In this document: piece by piece, positions 10,486-22,507 of the stretch
How positions within the stretch are numbered: the stretch's first letter is position 1
Layout of the letters: each line of letters opens with the position of its first letter
NCBI GenBank assembly: GCA_032622095.1
Contig: CP136065.1
Location: 39,871,503 to 39,935,502 of the forward strand
Length of the DNA: 64,000 bases
From: Siphonodentalium dalli
Lineage: Eukaryota; Mollusca; Scaphopoda; Gadilida; Siphonodentaliidae
Reading direction: 5' to 3'
Program-made: the position numbers and the translations under genes
The notes under the pieces: generated by a model
Told to the model about the DNA's origin: nothing
Databases searched by the model: none
What the model saw: the letters and a program-made list of their open reading frames with translations, nothing else

Positions 10486-10754
10486 TCAATTATGTCTGGG
10501 ATTTTACTGCGTCTATCTATAGAGGCAATGTTACAGAAGTAATTGTTAAGCACTGTGGATTTTTCGTCATCTGACGAAACAACATTACCCTGCCAAATCA
10601 GGGGAGGTATACTATCCCTCCTATTGGATGTGAGGCGATTGAATGTTTTCCACCACTTGCAGTCCGCCGTATTGAGATTTTTCAAAATTTCTTGTACTTT
10701 TAGTAGATGAATACTTTTGGCCGTTCTAACCTTCTTTAGAGAGTGATCATACAT
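10486..10754 (-). pseudogene. LINE-A linker between endonuclease and reverse transcriptase
   Basis: About 90 residues on the minus strand, including LKVQEILKNLNTADCKWWKTF, are typical in placement and style of the region upstream of the reverse transcriptase in jockey/CR1-type LINEs (a WW/KTFNRLT segment, then LIWQGNVVSSDDEKSTVLNN, which resembles the usual 'excluded intermediate frame/NNYF' motif). It is in frame with the reverse transcriptase once the hAT-like insertion is disregarded. Upstream it dissolves into a 53-bp satellite grown from its own sequence. No endonuclease domain remains in the window. Confidence 0.75.
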
Positions 10755-11930
10755 TTCACATTTCGATTCGGAACATAAACCACCTTCTTTAGAGAGTGAT
10801 CATACATTTCACATTTCGATTCGGAACATAAACCACCTTCTTTAGAGAGTGATCATACATTTCACATTTCGATTCGGAACATAAACCACCTTCTTTAGAG
10901 AGTGATCATACATTTCACATTTCGATTCGGAACATAAACCACCTTCTTTAGAGAGTGATCATACATTTCACATTTCGATTCGGAACATAAACCACCTTCT
11001 TTAGAGAGTGATCATACATTTCACATTTCGATTCGGAACATAAACCACCTTCTTTAGAGAGTGATCATACATTTCACATTTCGATTCGGAACATAAACCA
11101 CCTTCTTTAGAGAGTGATCATACATTTCACATTTCGATTCGGAACATAAACCACCTTCTTTAGAGAGTGATCATACATTTCACATTTCGATTCGGAACAT
11201 AAACCACCTTCTTTAGAGAGTGATCATACATTTCACATTTCGATTCGGAACATAAACCACCTTCTTTAGAGAGTGATCATACATTTCACAATTCGATTCG
11301 GAACATAAACCACCTTCTTTAGAGAGTGATCATACATTTCACATTTCGATTCGGAACATAAACCACCTTCTTTAGAGAGTGATCATACATTTCACATTTC
11401 GATTCGGAACATAAACCACCTTCTTTAGTGAGTGATCATACATTTCACATTTCGATTCGGAACATAAACCACCTTCTTTAGAGAGTGATCATACATTTAG
11501 CATTTCGATTCGGAACATAAACCACCTTCTTTAGAGAGTGATCATACATTTCACATTTCGATTCGGAACATAAACCACCTTCTTTAGAGAGTGATCATAC
11601 ATTTCACATTTCGATTCGGAACATAAACCACCTTCTTTAGAGAGTGATCATACATTTCACATTTCGATTCGGAACATAAACCACCTTCTTTAGAGAGTGG
11701 TCATACATTTCACATTTCGATTCGGAACATAAACCACCTTCTTTAGAGAGTGATCATACATTTCACATTTCGATTCGGAACATAAACCACCTTCTTTAGA
11801 GAGTGATCATACATTTCACATTTCGATTCGGAACATAAACCACCTTCTTTAGAGAGTGATCATACATTTCACAATTCGATTCGGAACATAAACCACCTTC
11901 TTTAGAGAGTGATCATACATTTAGCATTTC
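10727..11930. repeat. 53-bp satellite, about 22 copies, derived from LINE-A coding DNA
   Basis: Unit contains ACCTTCTTTAGAGAGTGATC, ATACATTTCACATTTCGATT and CGGAACATAAACC; period 53 bp. Copies are almost identical, with a few shared variants (ACAATTCG near 11287 and 11871; TTTAGCATTTCG near 11497 and 11925). On the minus strand one unit reads SESKCEMYDHSLKKV, which runs on directly into the LINE-A linker, so the array began by tandem duplication of LINE coding sequence. Because 53 is not a multiple of three the array cannot be coding. Confidence 0.93.
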
Positions 11931-11964
11931 GTGTTTGAAGCAAGAGAAGCCACCATTTTCAGGG

Positions 11965-12360
11965 AATAACCGATGACGACGATGATATTGACGACGATAG
12001 CTGAGGACGATAATGGTAGCGGCGACGACGACGACGATGATGATGATGATTGCATGCTAGTGGTGATAATGATGATAATGATGATGAAGATGATGGAGAT
12101 GATAATGGCGATGATGCCGATGACGGTGAAACGAACACATACAGATGGCCGGTTCTGATGACGACGATGATATTGATGACGATAGTTGAGGATGATGATG
12201 ATAGCGGCGACAATGCCTATGCTGATCATGATTATGATTACGATGATGATGATTATGATGATGGTGTGAATTATGATGATGATGATGATGATGAAGATTA
12301 GCATAATACAGATGACGATTATAGTGATGATGAGATGATGATGACGATGACTATGTTGTA
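11965..12360. repeat. GAT/GAC trinucleotide-rich microsatellite
   Basis: Impure GAT/GAC/GATGAT tracts with an internal duplication: 11972-12030 resembles 12158-12215 (GATGACGACGATGATATTGA). The Asp-rich or Ile-rich frames here are simple-repeat artefacts. Confidence 0.9.
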
Positions 12361-13236
12361 AATAGTGTATATATGTTCACATTCATCTCTAATTTCATGT
12401 TAATTCATGATTGAGTTATTAAAAAGCATTCACAATAAAAATCACCCTCCTGCCTTAACAAGCAATTATTTGTTTTACATCCCAGGTTCGTGGTCGAAGC
12501 AACAAAACCCACCTCAGCATGTCCCTTGTCAGACATCACGGTGAATATACAGCGACGGGCGTTCCGAACGATATATACGTGTGATAATCACATGACCAAT
12601 CCTCTCGTGACGGGAACGAGAACGCGATTTCCTGTCTCACAGATTCACGTGGTGATTCAATTAAGACTTCCTGTAATTGAACCCCTATGGCACAACTGAC
12701 ATCGTTGATTTGGAATGACACCACATATAGTACGCGAGTAATCCCACTTCCCGGTCCGTACTTGTGACATACTAAGTGACCATAGTATACATTTATGTTT
12801 TGCCGTATACGCCGTACGGACACTTTGTCTTGGTATAGGTGTACATTGTGTGGTTAACAAACGACGAGCGTACATTTTATATTTGCCGTATATACACTGC
12901 ATGTGTGCGTACTTTGCACATCGGCATGAAACATAGCTAGGGTTTCTATTCAGTAATTTGGATGGAATTTTGAGAGTTCTATACAGGCAGTTCATATCAG
13001 AATATATCCCCCAAGTGAAATACCCATCCATGATGAGTATTAAAGCACAAGCACCTATATATACGTGCTAATTGCTTTCTACATTCCACGTGGACAAAAG
13101 TGAGAAAAATGCTCTTTATGTTTCCATGTCAGCAAGAAACTTACAGAACACGCTCTTTTTATAGGGACTGCGCGCAAAATGGGATTCTTTTTGGCAATGT
13201 TTTCTGTCATTTCGAAATAACTTTACAAGGTTATGT
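12361..13236. other. No gene recognised
   Basis: Overlapping frames on both strands at 12490-13031 show no domain. The 27-bp word at 12601-12627 (CTCGTGACGGGAACGAGAAC core) recurs at 13565-13591, just right of the next MITE, suggesting a local duplication around that element. Confidence 0.4.
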
Positions 13237-13563
13237 TTAACCCTTTACCCAACAGAACGGCCCTGTGCCAATGCATTCTCTTATATATGCGAGTCGACCA
13301 TAGGTCGCCTCGCATATATAAGAGAATGCATTGGCTTATATATAAGATGCATTCTCTTATATATGCGAGGCGACCTATGGTCGACTCGCATATCTAAGAG
13401 AATGCATTGGCACAGGGCATAACTGTAACCATCACAATGTGGTCAATGAGCCGGTTCCAATGATATCCATATTTGTATGGTTTTATTGAGACAGACCCAA
13501 GATAATTTAGGCTGTTGCAGCTTTATTTGGCCGTTTTGGCCGGTTTGTTGGGTAAAGGGTTAA
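13237..13563. mobile_element. piggyBac-like MITE, TTAACCCTTTACCCAACA type, copy 1
   Basis: Ends are TTAACCCTTTACCCAACA (TTAA 13237-13240) and TGTTGGGTAAAGGGTTAA (TTAA 13560-13563). The core is two hairpins, 13268-13334 and about 13346-13412, in mirror orientation, so the core is a palindrome made of palindromes. Right of the core comes a unique segment with ATCACAATGTGGTCAATGA and CCAAGATAATTTAGGCTGTT, shared with 35042-35503 and 37518-37958. No transposase. Confidence 0.88.
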
Positions 13564-14300
13564 ACCTCTCGTGACGGGAACGAGAACGCGAGGTTACGTG
13601 GCAGTTTGAAGACTTGCTCGATTACAGACTTATATCATGAATTTTGGGGAATTTTTTTTATCCCGATCGTTCATTGCTAATATATATAGTACATGTAAAT
13701 GAATGTTTTGAGTACATACGGTCTTTATGGCGTTATTTTGTGTATCTATCGAACTGTATTATACCAACATTTGAACCACCATATTACCTATAACAATTTG
13801 TGCAGGTTCAAAGATCCATGCAAATAGTTTGTATTCGAGGTGTGCTATGTGTCGCTTTAAATATTACATGTATCTGCGGCGCATGCGTGTGGTGAAGAAA
13901 CAATTGGTCGGACCGAATTATGTGTTGTTCTGCGATTAATTCGAGTTATCGCCGACAGAATCAGTCGTTTCCTTCCCGACATTCATCGGTAAAACGCATC
14001 AGGTCCGAGCTTTTATTTGATTCACGTCGCCAAAAATTAGTTTATCTTCTCGGGAACCGGTGTGGGATCCAAAGAAAAACTCAGCCTGTTGCAATATTCC
14101 CACTCTCGGCAGGCGTTATTGCATAAACAAGTTATGGGAACATCTGTGTTCCGTAAAGGGCGCCTAGTATTTGCATCGATTTGATGTTATCCTTCCATTA
14201 GTCCTCACCGACATATACATACACGGAAAATAACTCAAGAAAGCGCAAACAGGTGTTGGATTCGAGTACATATATATGCAACAAAGCTTAGGCGACGAGT
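13564..14300. other. No gene recognised
   Basis: Only a domainless 68-codon frame (13920-14126). The first 27 bp repeat 12601-12627. Confidence 0.4.
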
Positions 14301-14308
14301 ATGATGTT

Positions 14309-14430
14309 ATTCTGAAGTGTACATACATACAGGAATTCTATCATCATGATTTTATTCTGAAGTGTACATAAATACAGGAATTCTCTCATTATGATGTTAT
14401 TCTGAAGTGTACATACATACAGGAACCACG
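14309..14430. repeat. 44-46-bp minisatellite, three copies
   Basis: TATTCTGAAGTGTACATACA starts at about 14309, 14353 and 14399, each followed by TACAGGAA and, in the first two, TTCTATCATCATGAT-like sequence. Confidence 0.85.
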
Positions 14431-14711
14431 ATCGACCTGCCTGAAGAGATATTATTAAAAGTCTCGGAACTGTTCAAGATTAGAAACAAAAATACTTTAA
14501 GAAATCCAGGATATTTTCTATGGATCTACATTGGGTCACTGATATATCCCACATCCATGTGTTTGAATTGTCTACGTCGATCGCTGCCCATTATAGAAGG
14601 TCTCCGCCATATGTGCCTGAAATCATTACCCGAATGGAAATTGTTCAAACACTCATGGATTCCTGATGTGAAATTGATTGTTATATACTATATTTAATAA
14701 ATTTACCATGA
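14431..14711. other. Unidentified open frame, no gene call
   Basis: A 96-codon plus-strand frame starts in the minisatellite (14407) and ends at 14697. It has no motif I recognise; it is probably chance. Confidence 0.3.
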
Positions 14712-14824
14712 CTTGGAGTTGACTATGCTGATATAGTGCCCAGCAGATGGTATAGTTCACGACGCGAATCGGAGTGAACTATATCCACCCCACTTGGCAC
14801 TATACCCGCGTAGTCAACGACAAG
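14712..14824. mobile_element. Small hairpin element, CTTGGAGTTGACTATG type, diverged copy
   Basis: Left arm starts CTTGGAGTTGACTATGC, right arm ends GTAGTCAACGACAAG; the arms pair imperfectly over about 45 bp each. Same family as 58564-58676 and 60851-60895. Confidence 0.75.
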
Positions 14825-15425
14825 ACATGTTCTATTTATTATATTTTCCGAACAAATCGAAGTTATAGCATGCATACATAAACTGTATCCCAACATACCA
14901 AACAGCTTGACTGTACACCGTCCCACAGAAGAAGTTAATACATCAATACAATCAGGGTTCGCGTTGCAACATGCCAATGGCAAAAATAATTTACATTTGG
15001 CTAATCACTTTATAAATCCTCAAGAAGGTTGAAAAATATTGGTCAAACAATACCATTTATTACCGGAAACTCTTACATTATAATTGTATTAGTGGTTGTT
15101 TATTAAGTTTAGGAAAATTTAACACCTGTATCAAGATGCAGTTAATATATGACAGCCTTACAGTATCAATGACTAGAAGGATTATTATAATTTATTGTGG
15201 TAGAGTTTACAAAGAGCTAATCCTCTTTTGATTTGGCCTTCTGGTGAAGCAACCCTTCAGTAATTGTATTGTTCAGTTATGGTTTGTTGTATGATAAACC
15301 ACAACAGAGAGGCAATAATAATTAATAACTAGCTGCTTTCCTTTCAATAGTTCTCATCAACTCGTTTTACTGAGGTAAATAACGATTATTCCCTAACCGA
15401 TGAACAGCTTAAAAGAAACACAATT
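14825..15425. other. No gene recognised
   Basis: AT-rich sequence without domain-bearing frames or clear repeats. Confidence 0.4.
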
Positions 15426-15437
15426 GTTGACGTTCAG

Positions 15438-15640
15438 TGTCGTCATCGTCTACATGATGATCATCATCATCACCATCACCATCATCATCATCATCATCAT
15501 CAACATCAGTACCCAATAGGCATATCGTCATAATTGTCGACATCGTCATAATCATCATAATCTGTATCATCATCAACATCACCATCATCATTATCATCGT
15601 CGTCGTCATCATCATCATCTTCATCATCATAGTAACCTCG
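15438..15640. repeat. CAT/CATCAC microsatellite
   Basis: Interrupted (CAT)n and (CGT)n tracts. Met/Asp-rich frames are artefacts. Confidence 0.9.
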
Positions 15641-15974
15641 AGATAGAGGCCTCTGTTCATTGCTTTTCGCATGCGAGGTTGGTATAGTATTGTGCTAAAT
15701 TTAGCACAGAACAACTAATTATTGATCCGCCATCCAATTTAATTTAATCAAAGTGTCACAAGCCAATTTTCGGCAGCCAGACAATTATAACTGGAAATAA
15801 TGTTCAATCAGAACCATTTAATACAACAGAGATGAAACTTTCAAAGAATCGTCTAAATTAATGCAATGAACAAATGCAATGAACAAAACCTTCGATATGT
15901 GATAATCAAAAATGATTTGTAGAATGTATCGCTATCGGACAATGAACGCATAAACGGTCTTCATAAAACAGTAG

Positions 15975-16260
15975 TCGCTTGAATAAGATAAGATAACTTT
16001 ATTACAATAAACATCCAAGTGTGGACATGTTGCAAAGAAATAAATAATGACATTGGCACATTAAGGTATAGCATGAAATACGGGGAAAACAAAAATGCAC
16101 ATATATATAAGATAGATACAACAATATGTGACAATATGCCACCATTGGTGCATATGTCAATAAAATACTAGCCAAACGGTAACCGGGTGAACTATAATAT
16201 ATTATGCAATAAACTAGTGGATTGTCATTCAAAAACGGATGGTGGGAGTATTGGATCATT
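15975..16260 (-). mobile_element. Possible LINE 3' end
   Basis: On the minus strand the segment ends TCCACACTTGGATGTTTATT followed by AATAAAG, resembling the CTCCAAACTTGGAGGTCAAT plus AATAAA ends at 17617 and 20600. No coding motif remains. Confidence 0.3.
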
Positions 16261-17600
16261 AATTGGATGTGTTTATTCCATCATAAACTAAACATGAGTG
16301 AAATTAAGGATAACACCACACATCACATATTACAAAACACCGAATTAAAATAAATACCGATAGCGATGTATATACATATGCTTGAAACCATCAAAAAGTC
16401 CAGACCAGACTGTGGTTTTGCGGCTGTAGTGTTCTCAGAGACGTCCGTGCTTAACGGTCGTTAGGAGAAGATATGTCTATGGCCTTTAGGAATTACGTTC
16501 GGTATCAGGCTGTCTTTGACCAATCGGCTTGACATTTAGTGTATATTCTTCGGAGGTACAGTCGTCGTCCAAATTATGGGCTAAATCTGACTTACGGGTG
16601 AAATATTATAAACGCGTGAAAATTGTGACAGAGATACGACTAGACAGATATAGACATACATTGATTTGTACCCACATAAACTATAGTCTCTTGAAAAGTT
16701 CGCGCTACATATGTGACCTGCGTCGTTCAAAAACGGAAGGCTGTCATTAATATACAATCCCTCTTGATTGTATGGCATTAGGCTGCAGATAATACTTGAT
16801 ATTTCCACATCGACTGATCAGCTAACTAAATATCGTTCGGTATCACTAGTAGCGGATGAAAGTCTCATTAAACACGCTCAGGGCTGCCGTCAAGTGGAGA
16901 AATTTGATACATTACGCCGATTTAAGTAATCCGTTCAGGGGATGGAGTCAAATGTCAGCCCGCACAAACGTCGTCTTCACACTGATTCCGAGCTACTTCG
17001 TCCACGCGGAAGTGACAATCGTATGTTTTAATGTCGATTTGAATGGTTTCGCGGAGATCTACTGGCCGATTAGTTATAATGTATCTGTCTGGGTAAATAC
17101 GTGGGCGTATACAACTCATGTTTATCACGAGAAAGGCTTATAACTAAATATATTGTCAGAAACGAAACACATTATCCCAGCGCATCCCCTAGAAGGATAA
17201 CTGCCTGGAATATTCCATGGTTGGTGGACCGTTCTGTATCTCATTTATGTGTAGCATCGAGCAAAGTTATGTTTACTAATAGCCGATATTTCGAAGTTTA
17301 TCAGGCGTATGTCACGATGTCACAAGCGGATGAGCAGCCCTTGTGCATGCTACTGTATCACATTGAATCATACTGGTTCATACCGCCTATTCATCCACAA
17401 AGTGTTTCACAAATAATTAATCAATTCCTAGATTCAAAATTTGGCTCGTGACCATTCTGCTGCATGAGAAATCCCTATTTATGTTCTAACTCGCTTCGCT
17501 CGAACGAACATAAATGATTTAAAGAATAACAACGACCAAATGAGATTTATAATGTTTATTGGGTGAAACTCAGGTCTGCCGAAAGCCGGCCCGAAATAAC
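16261..17600. other. No gene recognised
   Basis: Frames at 16856-17143 and 17101-17451 (plus) are open for 95 and 116 codons but show no domain, no shared family and no splice context; I do not call them genes. Confidence 0.35.
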
Positions 17601-17604
17601 GGTT

Positions 17605-17749
17605 ATAAAGTATATTTATTTATTGACCTCCAAGTTTGGAGAGCGACTGGTAATATTTACAAATCAGACAACACGAAGTATGACATGCAAGGGTTACATA
17701 ACAAATACATGCATACAACAATAATAATAATAATAATAAAATAAATATA

Positions 17750-17780
<31 letters not shown>
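17605..17780 (-). mobile_element. LINE 3' tail region with hairpin and simple repeats
   Basis: On the minus strand CTCCAAACTTGGAGGTCAAT is followed by AATAAATA, a small stem-loop (CTCCAA/TTGGAG) plus A-rich end. The same motif is at about 20600-20625. A (TTATTA)n stretch (17718-17740) and a plus-strand poly-A (about 17752-17780) lie upstream. It could be the 3' end of LINE-B, whose coding end is at 18116, but the intervening DNA is unremarkable. Confidence 0.4.
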
Positions 17781-17782
<2 letters not shown>

Positions 17783-18115
17783 ACACACACCCTCACAAAT
17801 AAATAACATATTGATATTAACAGAGAGAGTCATATGTCACATGCATACGGCTCAACGAGCGCTTCATTGTCCCAGACATACATCGCACTAATGCGGTCCT
17901 AGTCATATACAGTGGAAGAGCGATCAATAATCAAATAAAATATCACTATATACAGGGAGTCATATGTCGCATGCATACGGTTATACGACATATCGATGTG
18001 CTCTATTGTCCCTAGCAATTGTCGCACGCATGTGTTCGTATTTATATATAGGCTGGCTAAAGTATAACGGAGAACATTACGAAGTCCATAGTGGTGTCAG
18101 AGCTTCAATGGCGCA
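17781..18115. other. Non-coding, short duplicated words
   Basis: GAGTCATATGTCACATGCAT at 17825 recurs with changes at 17947. Possibly the LINE-B 3' untranslated region. Confidence 0.4.
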
Positions 18116-19620
18116 CTAGAACATTAGTCTACACGCTATAAGAAGAAATGTAGCAGCGTCCAGAAGTAAGTCTTCCAAGCAATCCAGGAACTTCTCGGTG
18201 AGTGTTTGAAGTGTGCTACCAAGAAATAGAGCGAACAGATGAATTTCGTCAAGAGCAAGCAGCTCCATCGAAGTGACCACGCCATAGCGTGTCAGTATTC
18301 CGTCCCAGAATTGGTTCCGAAGAAAAAGCAGAGGTAATGACTGGCAAGTGAATAATATGTGCTGAATTTCATTGTTATATTTTGATTGGCAAAGACGGCA
18401 CTGAAGGTTGTTCGGGTATGTGGTTCTGTGCAGTAGGAAGGCAAGATTTTTTATCGCTGAACTATGACGATCATTACCATGCAGTCGTTTCCAAAAAGAC
18501 CAACATGTCAAAGGATACGGATGTGTTTTCCAGAGAACAGCTAGAGCAGGATCACTAGCGACAGATGACTGCCAAGAAGATACATATGTGTGTTGAACAG
18601 CAGTCTTGACAATGTTTTTCCACGCGGATTTTACAGGAAATATCCCTTCATCCAAGAATTCATCCAAGTAGTGACGCAATTTATATTTGTCCATAATGGC
18701 GAATATATCTGAAACAGAGCCAGTAGCTTGGCGATTGAACAGTCTATATATGTGGCAATTCGTTACAAAGATCCGGAGCGGTAACTGATGTGACTCTGGC
18801 AGGCGAATGAGTTGCCCGACAAAGCACAATTTTCGAATGTGTATCTCACTCTCAACCGGCAGAAGTCCTAATAAACCGAGTGACAATTTAGTGGATGTTC
18901 GCTTTGGAAATGACTGTACATATTTTACACAAGTTCTTAGCGATTTGTCCATGATGCTTAATGCTGTTTATTGTTGAATTGGTATGAGATCTGTTCCGTA
19001 CAATGCTTTTTGAAGAACTATGGTTTTAATGATCGTGCACATAGTTATCGGCGTGATCGTTTGGAGGGTTTTGCTTCCCATGATTCCAAAGAATGATTTT
19101 CTAAAATTTTCAGAGACGAGCGACGCGACAGAAGACGATGTGGCAGATTTATTCTGTGTCACACGCAAATGGACGTAGTCAGCCACCTCGTCGATAACCT
19201 GGCTTCCAAGCATCCACGTCCTATGTCCACCAACCGGAGCCTTTCTGTGTTCGTTGAATACAATTACTTTTGATTTGATGTGTGAAAAATTAAATCTCCA
19301 TTTCAAACTGTATGTGTGACATATTTGTAAAAGTTTGTCGAGTCCGGACTTTGATAGGGATACTAATGTTATATCATCTGCTGTTGTGGGAGCAGAAAAC
19401 GAAACTCCGTTAATCTGCAGGCCAACTGTTGAATCTTTTAAAGCCACAGGAAGGTCATTAATGTAGATTAAGTAGCAAAAAGGGGATAATACACCCCCTG
19501 CCTTGTTCCTTGTTTCACCGCGAAACTGTCCGAGATGCGGCCACCGTACTGCACTTTACTAGTCACATCCGTGTGGACACTTGAGAGGAGACGAATAAGC
19601 TTGCTTGCTTTAAAGGATTG
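18116..19620 (-). pseudogene. LINE-B reverse transcriptase C-terminal half and zinc knuckle (I/jockey-superfamily-like)
   Basis: Non-LTR retrotransposon remnant on the minus strand. Near 19500 the frame reads VKQGTRQG and then YINDLP (palm motif B area), then APTTADDITLVS (catalytic ADD), GLDKLLQICHTYSLKWRF and KSKVIVFNE (thumb), a long C-terminal region with EIHIRKLCFVGQLIRLPESH, and CRLCQSKYNNEIQHILFTC, a C-x2-C-x9-H-x4-C knuckle. One in-frame stop (near 18968) separates two open stretches of 159 and 278 codons; no other break is seen downstream, so decay is light. The 5' part before the palm is missing, the usual 5' truncation of LINE copies. It matches LINE-C (21282-26675) block for block. 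Confidence 0.9.
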
Positions 19621-20590
19621 AGGGTTAGATGAGAAATGAAACATCCCTGACCGAAAAGATATGTCGTTTCATGGGTGGGAGGGGAGGGGCTTTAACATGA
19701 GCGTAGAATGGCAAGACAATGCTATCTTGGCCATGCATGTGGATTAGAGTGGTTGATTAGATCCGCGAATCATGCGATGAATAGATTCTGAGCTGATACT
19801 CGCTGTACGCTGATTGATCTGACCTGATCTAACTGACCGACGGAGCGTACTTCGATTTAACCACTAGCATGCCAAATCTCAAACGTAGTTGCACTTCATT
19901 AAATAAATATATAGTGTTGGTAAAGCGACGAATATCGGAATGTTTTAGACCGTCGGACGCGTATAGCTGTTCATTAGTCTGGGTTCACACAGACTGAACT
20001 GAGATCTCTGCATGAATAAACTCTAACTTATCTATTATTTTAGCTTCTCGTGGATATAGTCCATACGTTTTCTGCGAGACACCTACACATATTCGACTTA
20101 ACATTTCCGGAAAGGGTCCCTCACTGAGCAAACTACATATCGGTCGTAATTAATGAAAGACTCGCGTGTCCAAATAGGAGATACACGTACTATGTTGAAT
20201 TGGCTTTCCAGCATGAAAAACACTAAACAATAGATTATAGAAGAAATAGAAATAAGATAATAATCGCTAACTACTAGCAGTGAAGATATAGATTATCACA
20301 CATTCATTGTAGCTATATATATGACGTTACGGTCGTCAATGGCGCAACTGCATTTCTTGAATAACAATCATCAAATTGTAAAATGTTAACCATACGTGGT
20401 ATCATTAGTATAATTCCATTATGAAGTATTAGATTTGAATGCGACCCGGTTATAATGGGTATATGCACAGCGTAAAATAAATATAACAATCAGGGGCCGT
20501 ATTCACCAAGTGAGTTTATTTTATAAACCAGGTAGTTTATTTGGTAGCGGCTATCTTCGCTATATAGCGTTAATAACAAACGCTGCCGAT
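19621..20590. other. No gene recognised
   Basis: Contains the small hairpin AGTCTGGGTTCACACAGACT near 19977, which resembles AGTCTGGGTTCGCTCAGACT near 28261. Otherwise unremarkable. Confidence 0.4.
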
Positions 20591-20660
20591 GATATATATT
20601 TTATTGTGGACCTCCAATTTGGAGAAGAATATGTATAGTTCATATAAATGTAATAACAAT
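20591..20660 (-). mobile_element. LINE 3' end fragment
   Basis: Minus strand: CTCCAAATTGGAGGTCCACA followed by AATAAAATATATA, the same stem-loop plus A-rich end as at 17617-17642. Confidence 0.45.
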
Positions 20661-21228
20661 ATACACTGTGTTTGCGGAGTGGGTCCGCCGTGATATGTTC
20701 ACTGTCATGTTCATATGTCCCATATGGCTCAAATATGTCCATTTGGATGTGAGAGCCGAGGTCGACATTCCAACGTCATTGATGAATAATGCACTTATTG
20801 TCCGCGAATCAGTTGACACACGACGAAAAGAAATGAAGCAGTGTCGATAACTATTTGGTCCATGCGTTGTGCTATTTCCACCGGCGACTGCATGACGTCG
20901 GTGCCGAGTAGAAATGCACCAAGTTCAATATCACTTAACGAGTCTATATACAAAAAAACTGCGACGCCGTATTAGTCAGTTATGTAATCCAGATAGTCGT
21001 TCCTCGGGAAGACAGAACAGGTTGAATTACAGTAGCGAATTGCGTGTATTATCTCATTGGTATATGTATTTTTACATGTGCAACATGTCAAATTATTACT
21101 GTATGTTGTCTTGTTTAGCAACAAGGCAAGACTTCGCAGTTCTTTATTATAACGTGGGTATTCTCGTAGGATCCTCCAAATGTTCCAACATGATGCTGGG
21201 TCTCAGTGTACAATTTTAAAGACATCGA
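20661..21228. other. No gene recognised
   Basis: Frames at 20668-20850 and 20914-21219 have no recognisable domain. Confidence 0.4.
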
Positions 21229-21281
21229 GGTTTCGATCGACTGACACAGACATCCAGGTTTCGATCGACTGACACAGACCG
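21229..21281. repeat. 28-bp direct repeat, two copies
   Basis: GGTTTCGATCGACTGACACA occurs at about 21230 and 21258, at the 3' edge of LINE-C. Confidence 0.8.
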
Positions 21282-22248
21282 GCAGCATTCTCGATAATAA
21301 TTCTGTCGGACTGCTGTCTGCACAAGATTTTTCTAAGAAGATTTCATTGGGAAAAGTCCAGTTGTCACGTATGTCGTCAGGACATGATACAGGTCATAGC
21401 GATTTAATATTTCACTGATATCCGGAACGAATCCAGTTGTTTGACGAGCGAAAATGGTGTGCTGGAAAAAATTTGGAGAAAGATCGTAAGAGGCACCTGG
21501 TGTCCTTGAGGCAGATGGATCAGTTCAGAGAGAAAATATAGTTTGTTGATGTGTATCCCCGTCTCAAGGAGTATCAACACAAGGAGACTCATCGCAACGT
21601 TGGTCGAGGTCCGTGTCGGGAGCGTTTGGATGTGTTTGACACATAATCGGTATGCCTGTTTCCATTGAATACATGGCAGTGTTGTTTGTGATATTCAGCA
21701 ACTGACAATCATATAGAGATTTTGGCAGCACGATTGATCCTAACATATTTGCTATTGTTAGTGGTGTGCACGATTTGAGCAAACCTCTTCCAGCGATACT
21801 AAAGTACGATTTTCGTAACTTTTCCGAAAGAATTGAGCTCCTAATTGTATCAGCTTGGAATATGCACTGTTTGATTCCAAGATGAACACAGTTGTTAGAT
21901 TCTGGAAGCGGTTGATCACCAAGAAACCATTGTCTATCGTTGAGTTTATCTTGACGTTTTGTCTCGTTGTATACAACAATTGTGCTTTTCGTCGTTGAGA
22001 AATTAAATCTCCACTGCTGACTGTATCTATAGCAGATGTCGACGAGGCTATCAAGACCTGATTTCGTGAGTTATACTAGAGCAATGTCGTCGGCCGCAGA
22101 TGGTGAAGTACACGAAATTTCAGAGATATGTAGGCCATTTCTGGATTTGGTCAAAGTTTCCAGCAAGTCATTTATGTATTTATGTACACAAGATAAAAAA
22201 GGGAGAAGTCACCCCTCCTTGTCTTGTCCCTTGTTGAACGTCGAATGG

Positions 22249-22294
<46 letters not shown>

Positions 22295-22416
22295 TTATAT
22301 AAAACATGACTTTTGCAATTTTAATATTGGTGCATATTTGTCACAAGTCGCAGAATTTTTCCATTGAAACCCATGTCATGAAGTTTTACCAGAAGGCCCT
22401 CGTGCCATACATGATC
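21282..22416 (-). pseudogene. LINE-C reverse transcriptase, downstream part (same family as LINE-B)
   Basis: Minus strand from 22416: HVWHEGLLVKLHDMGF (palm), a GA microsatellite (about 22253-22290) where the next motif should be, QQGTRQGG, AADDIALV (catalytic ADD), GLDSLVDICYRYSQQWRF, KSTIVVYNE, LLKSCTPLTIANMLGSIVLP, TGIHINKLYFLSELIHLP and DISEILNRYDLYHVL. Every block aligns with LINE-B. Frameshifts and stops scatter the reading over several frames (for example around 21570, 21770, 22070 and 22140), so it is more decayed than LINE-B. It continues upstream beyond the 3.5-kb insertion at 22423-25941. Confidence 0.88.
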
Positions 22417-22422
22417 ACAAGC
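22417..22422. repeat. 6-bp target-site duplication, left
   Basis: ACAAGC, identical to 25942-25947. Confidence 0.8.
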
Positions 22423-22507
22423 AGTAGTATAGATGGCTCGTTAGGTTCACATCTAAAAATAGATTTTATGGGGGTAAAATTGTTTGTACTAAAATATTCC
22501 CAAAAAA

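Noticed and set aside
10727-11930. CRISPR-like regular array
   Set aside because: Units are contiguous with no variable spacers and derive from LINE coding DNA in a eukaryotic context. The same reasoning applies to 38479-39021 and 44254-45457.
11921-12304. Asp-rich acidic or Ile-rich frames
   Set aside because: GAT/GAC microsatellite; also seen at 15409-15714 and 42221-42499.
16856-17451. Two adjacent open frames of 95 and 116 codons
   Set aside because: No domain, no repeated family in the window and no splice context; compatible with chance.
18116-19620. Host gene with a zinc finger
   Set aside because: The knuckle sits downstream of ADD and thumb motifs of a LINE reverse transcriptase and matches LINE-C.
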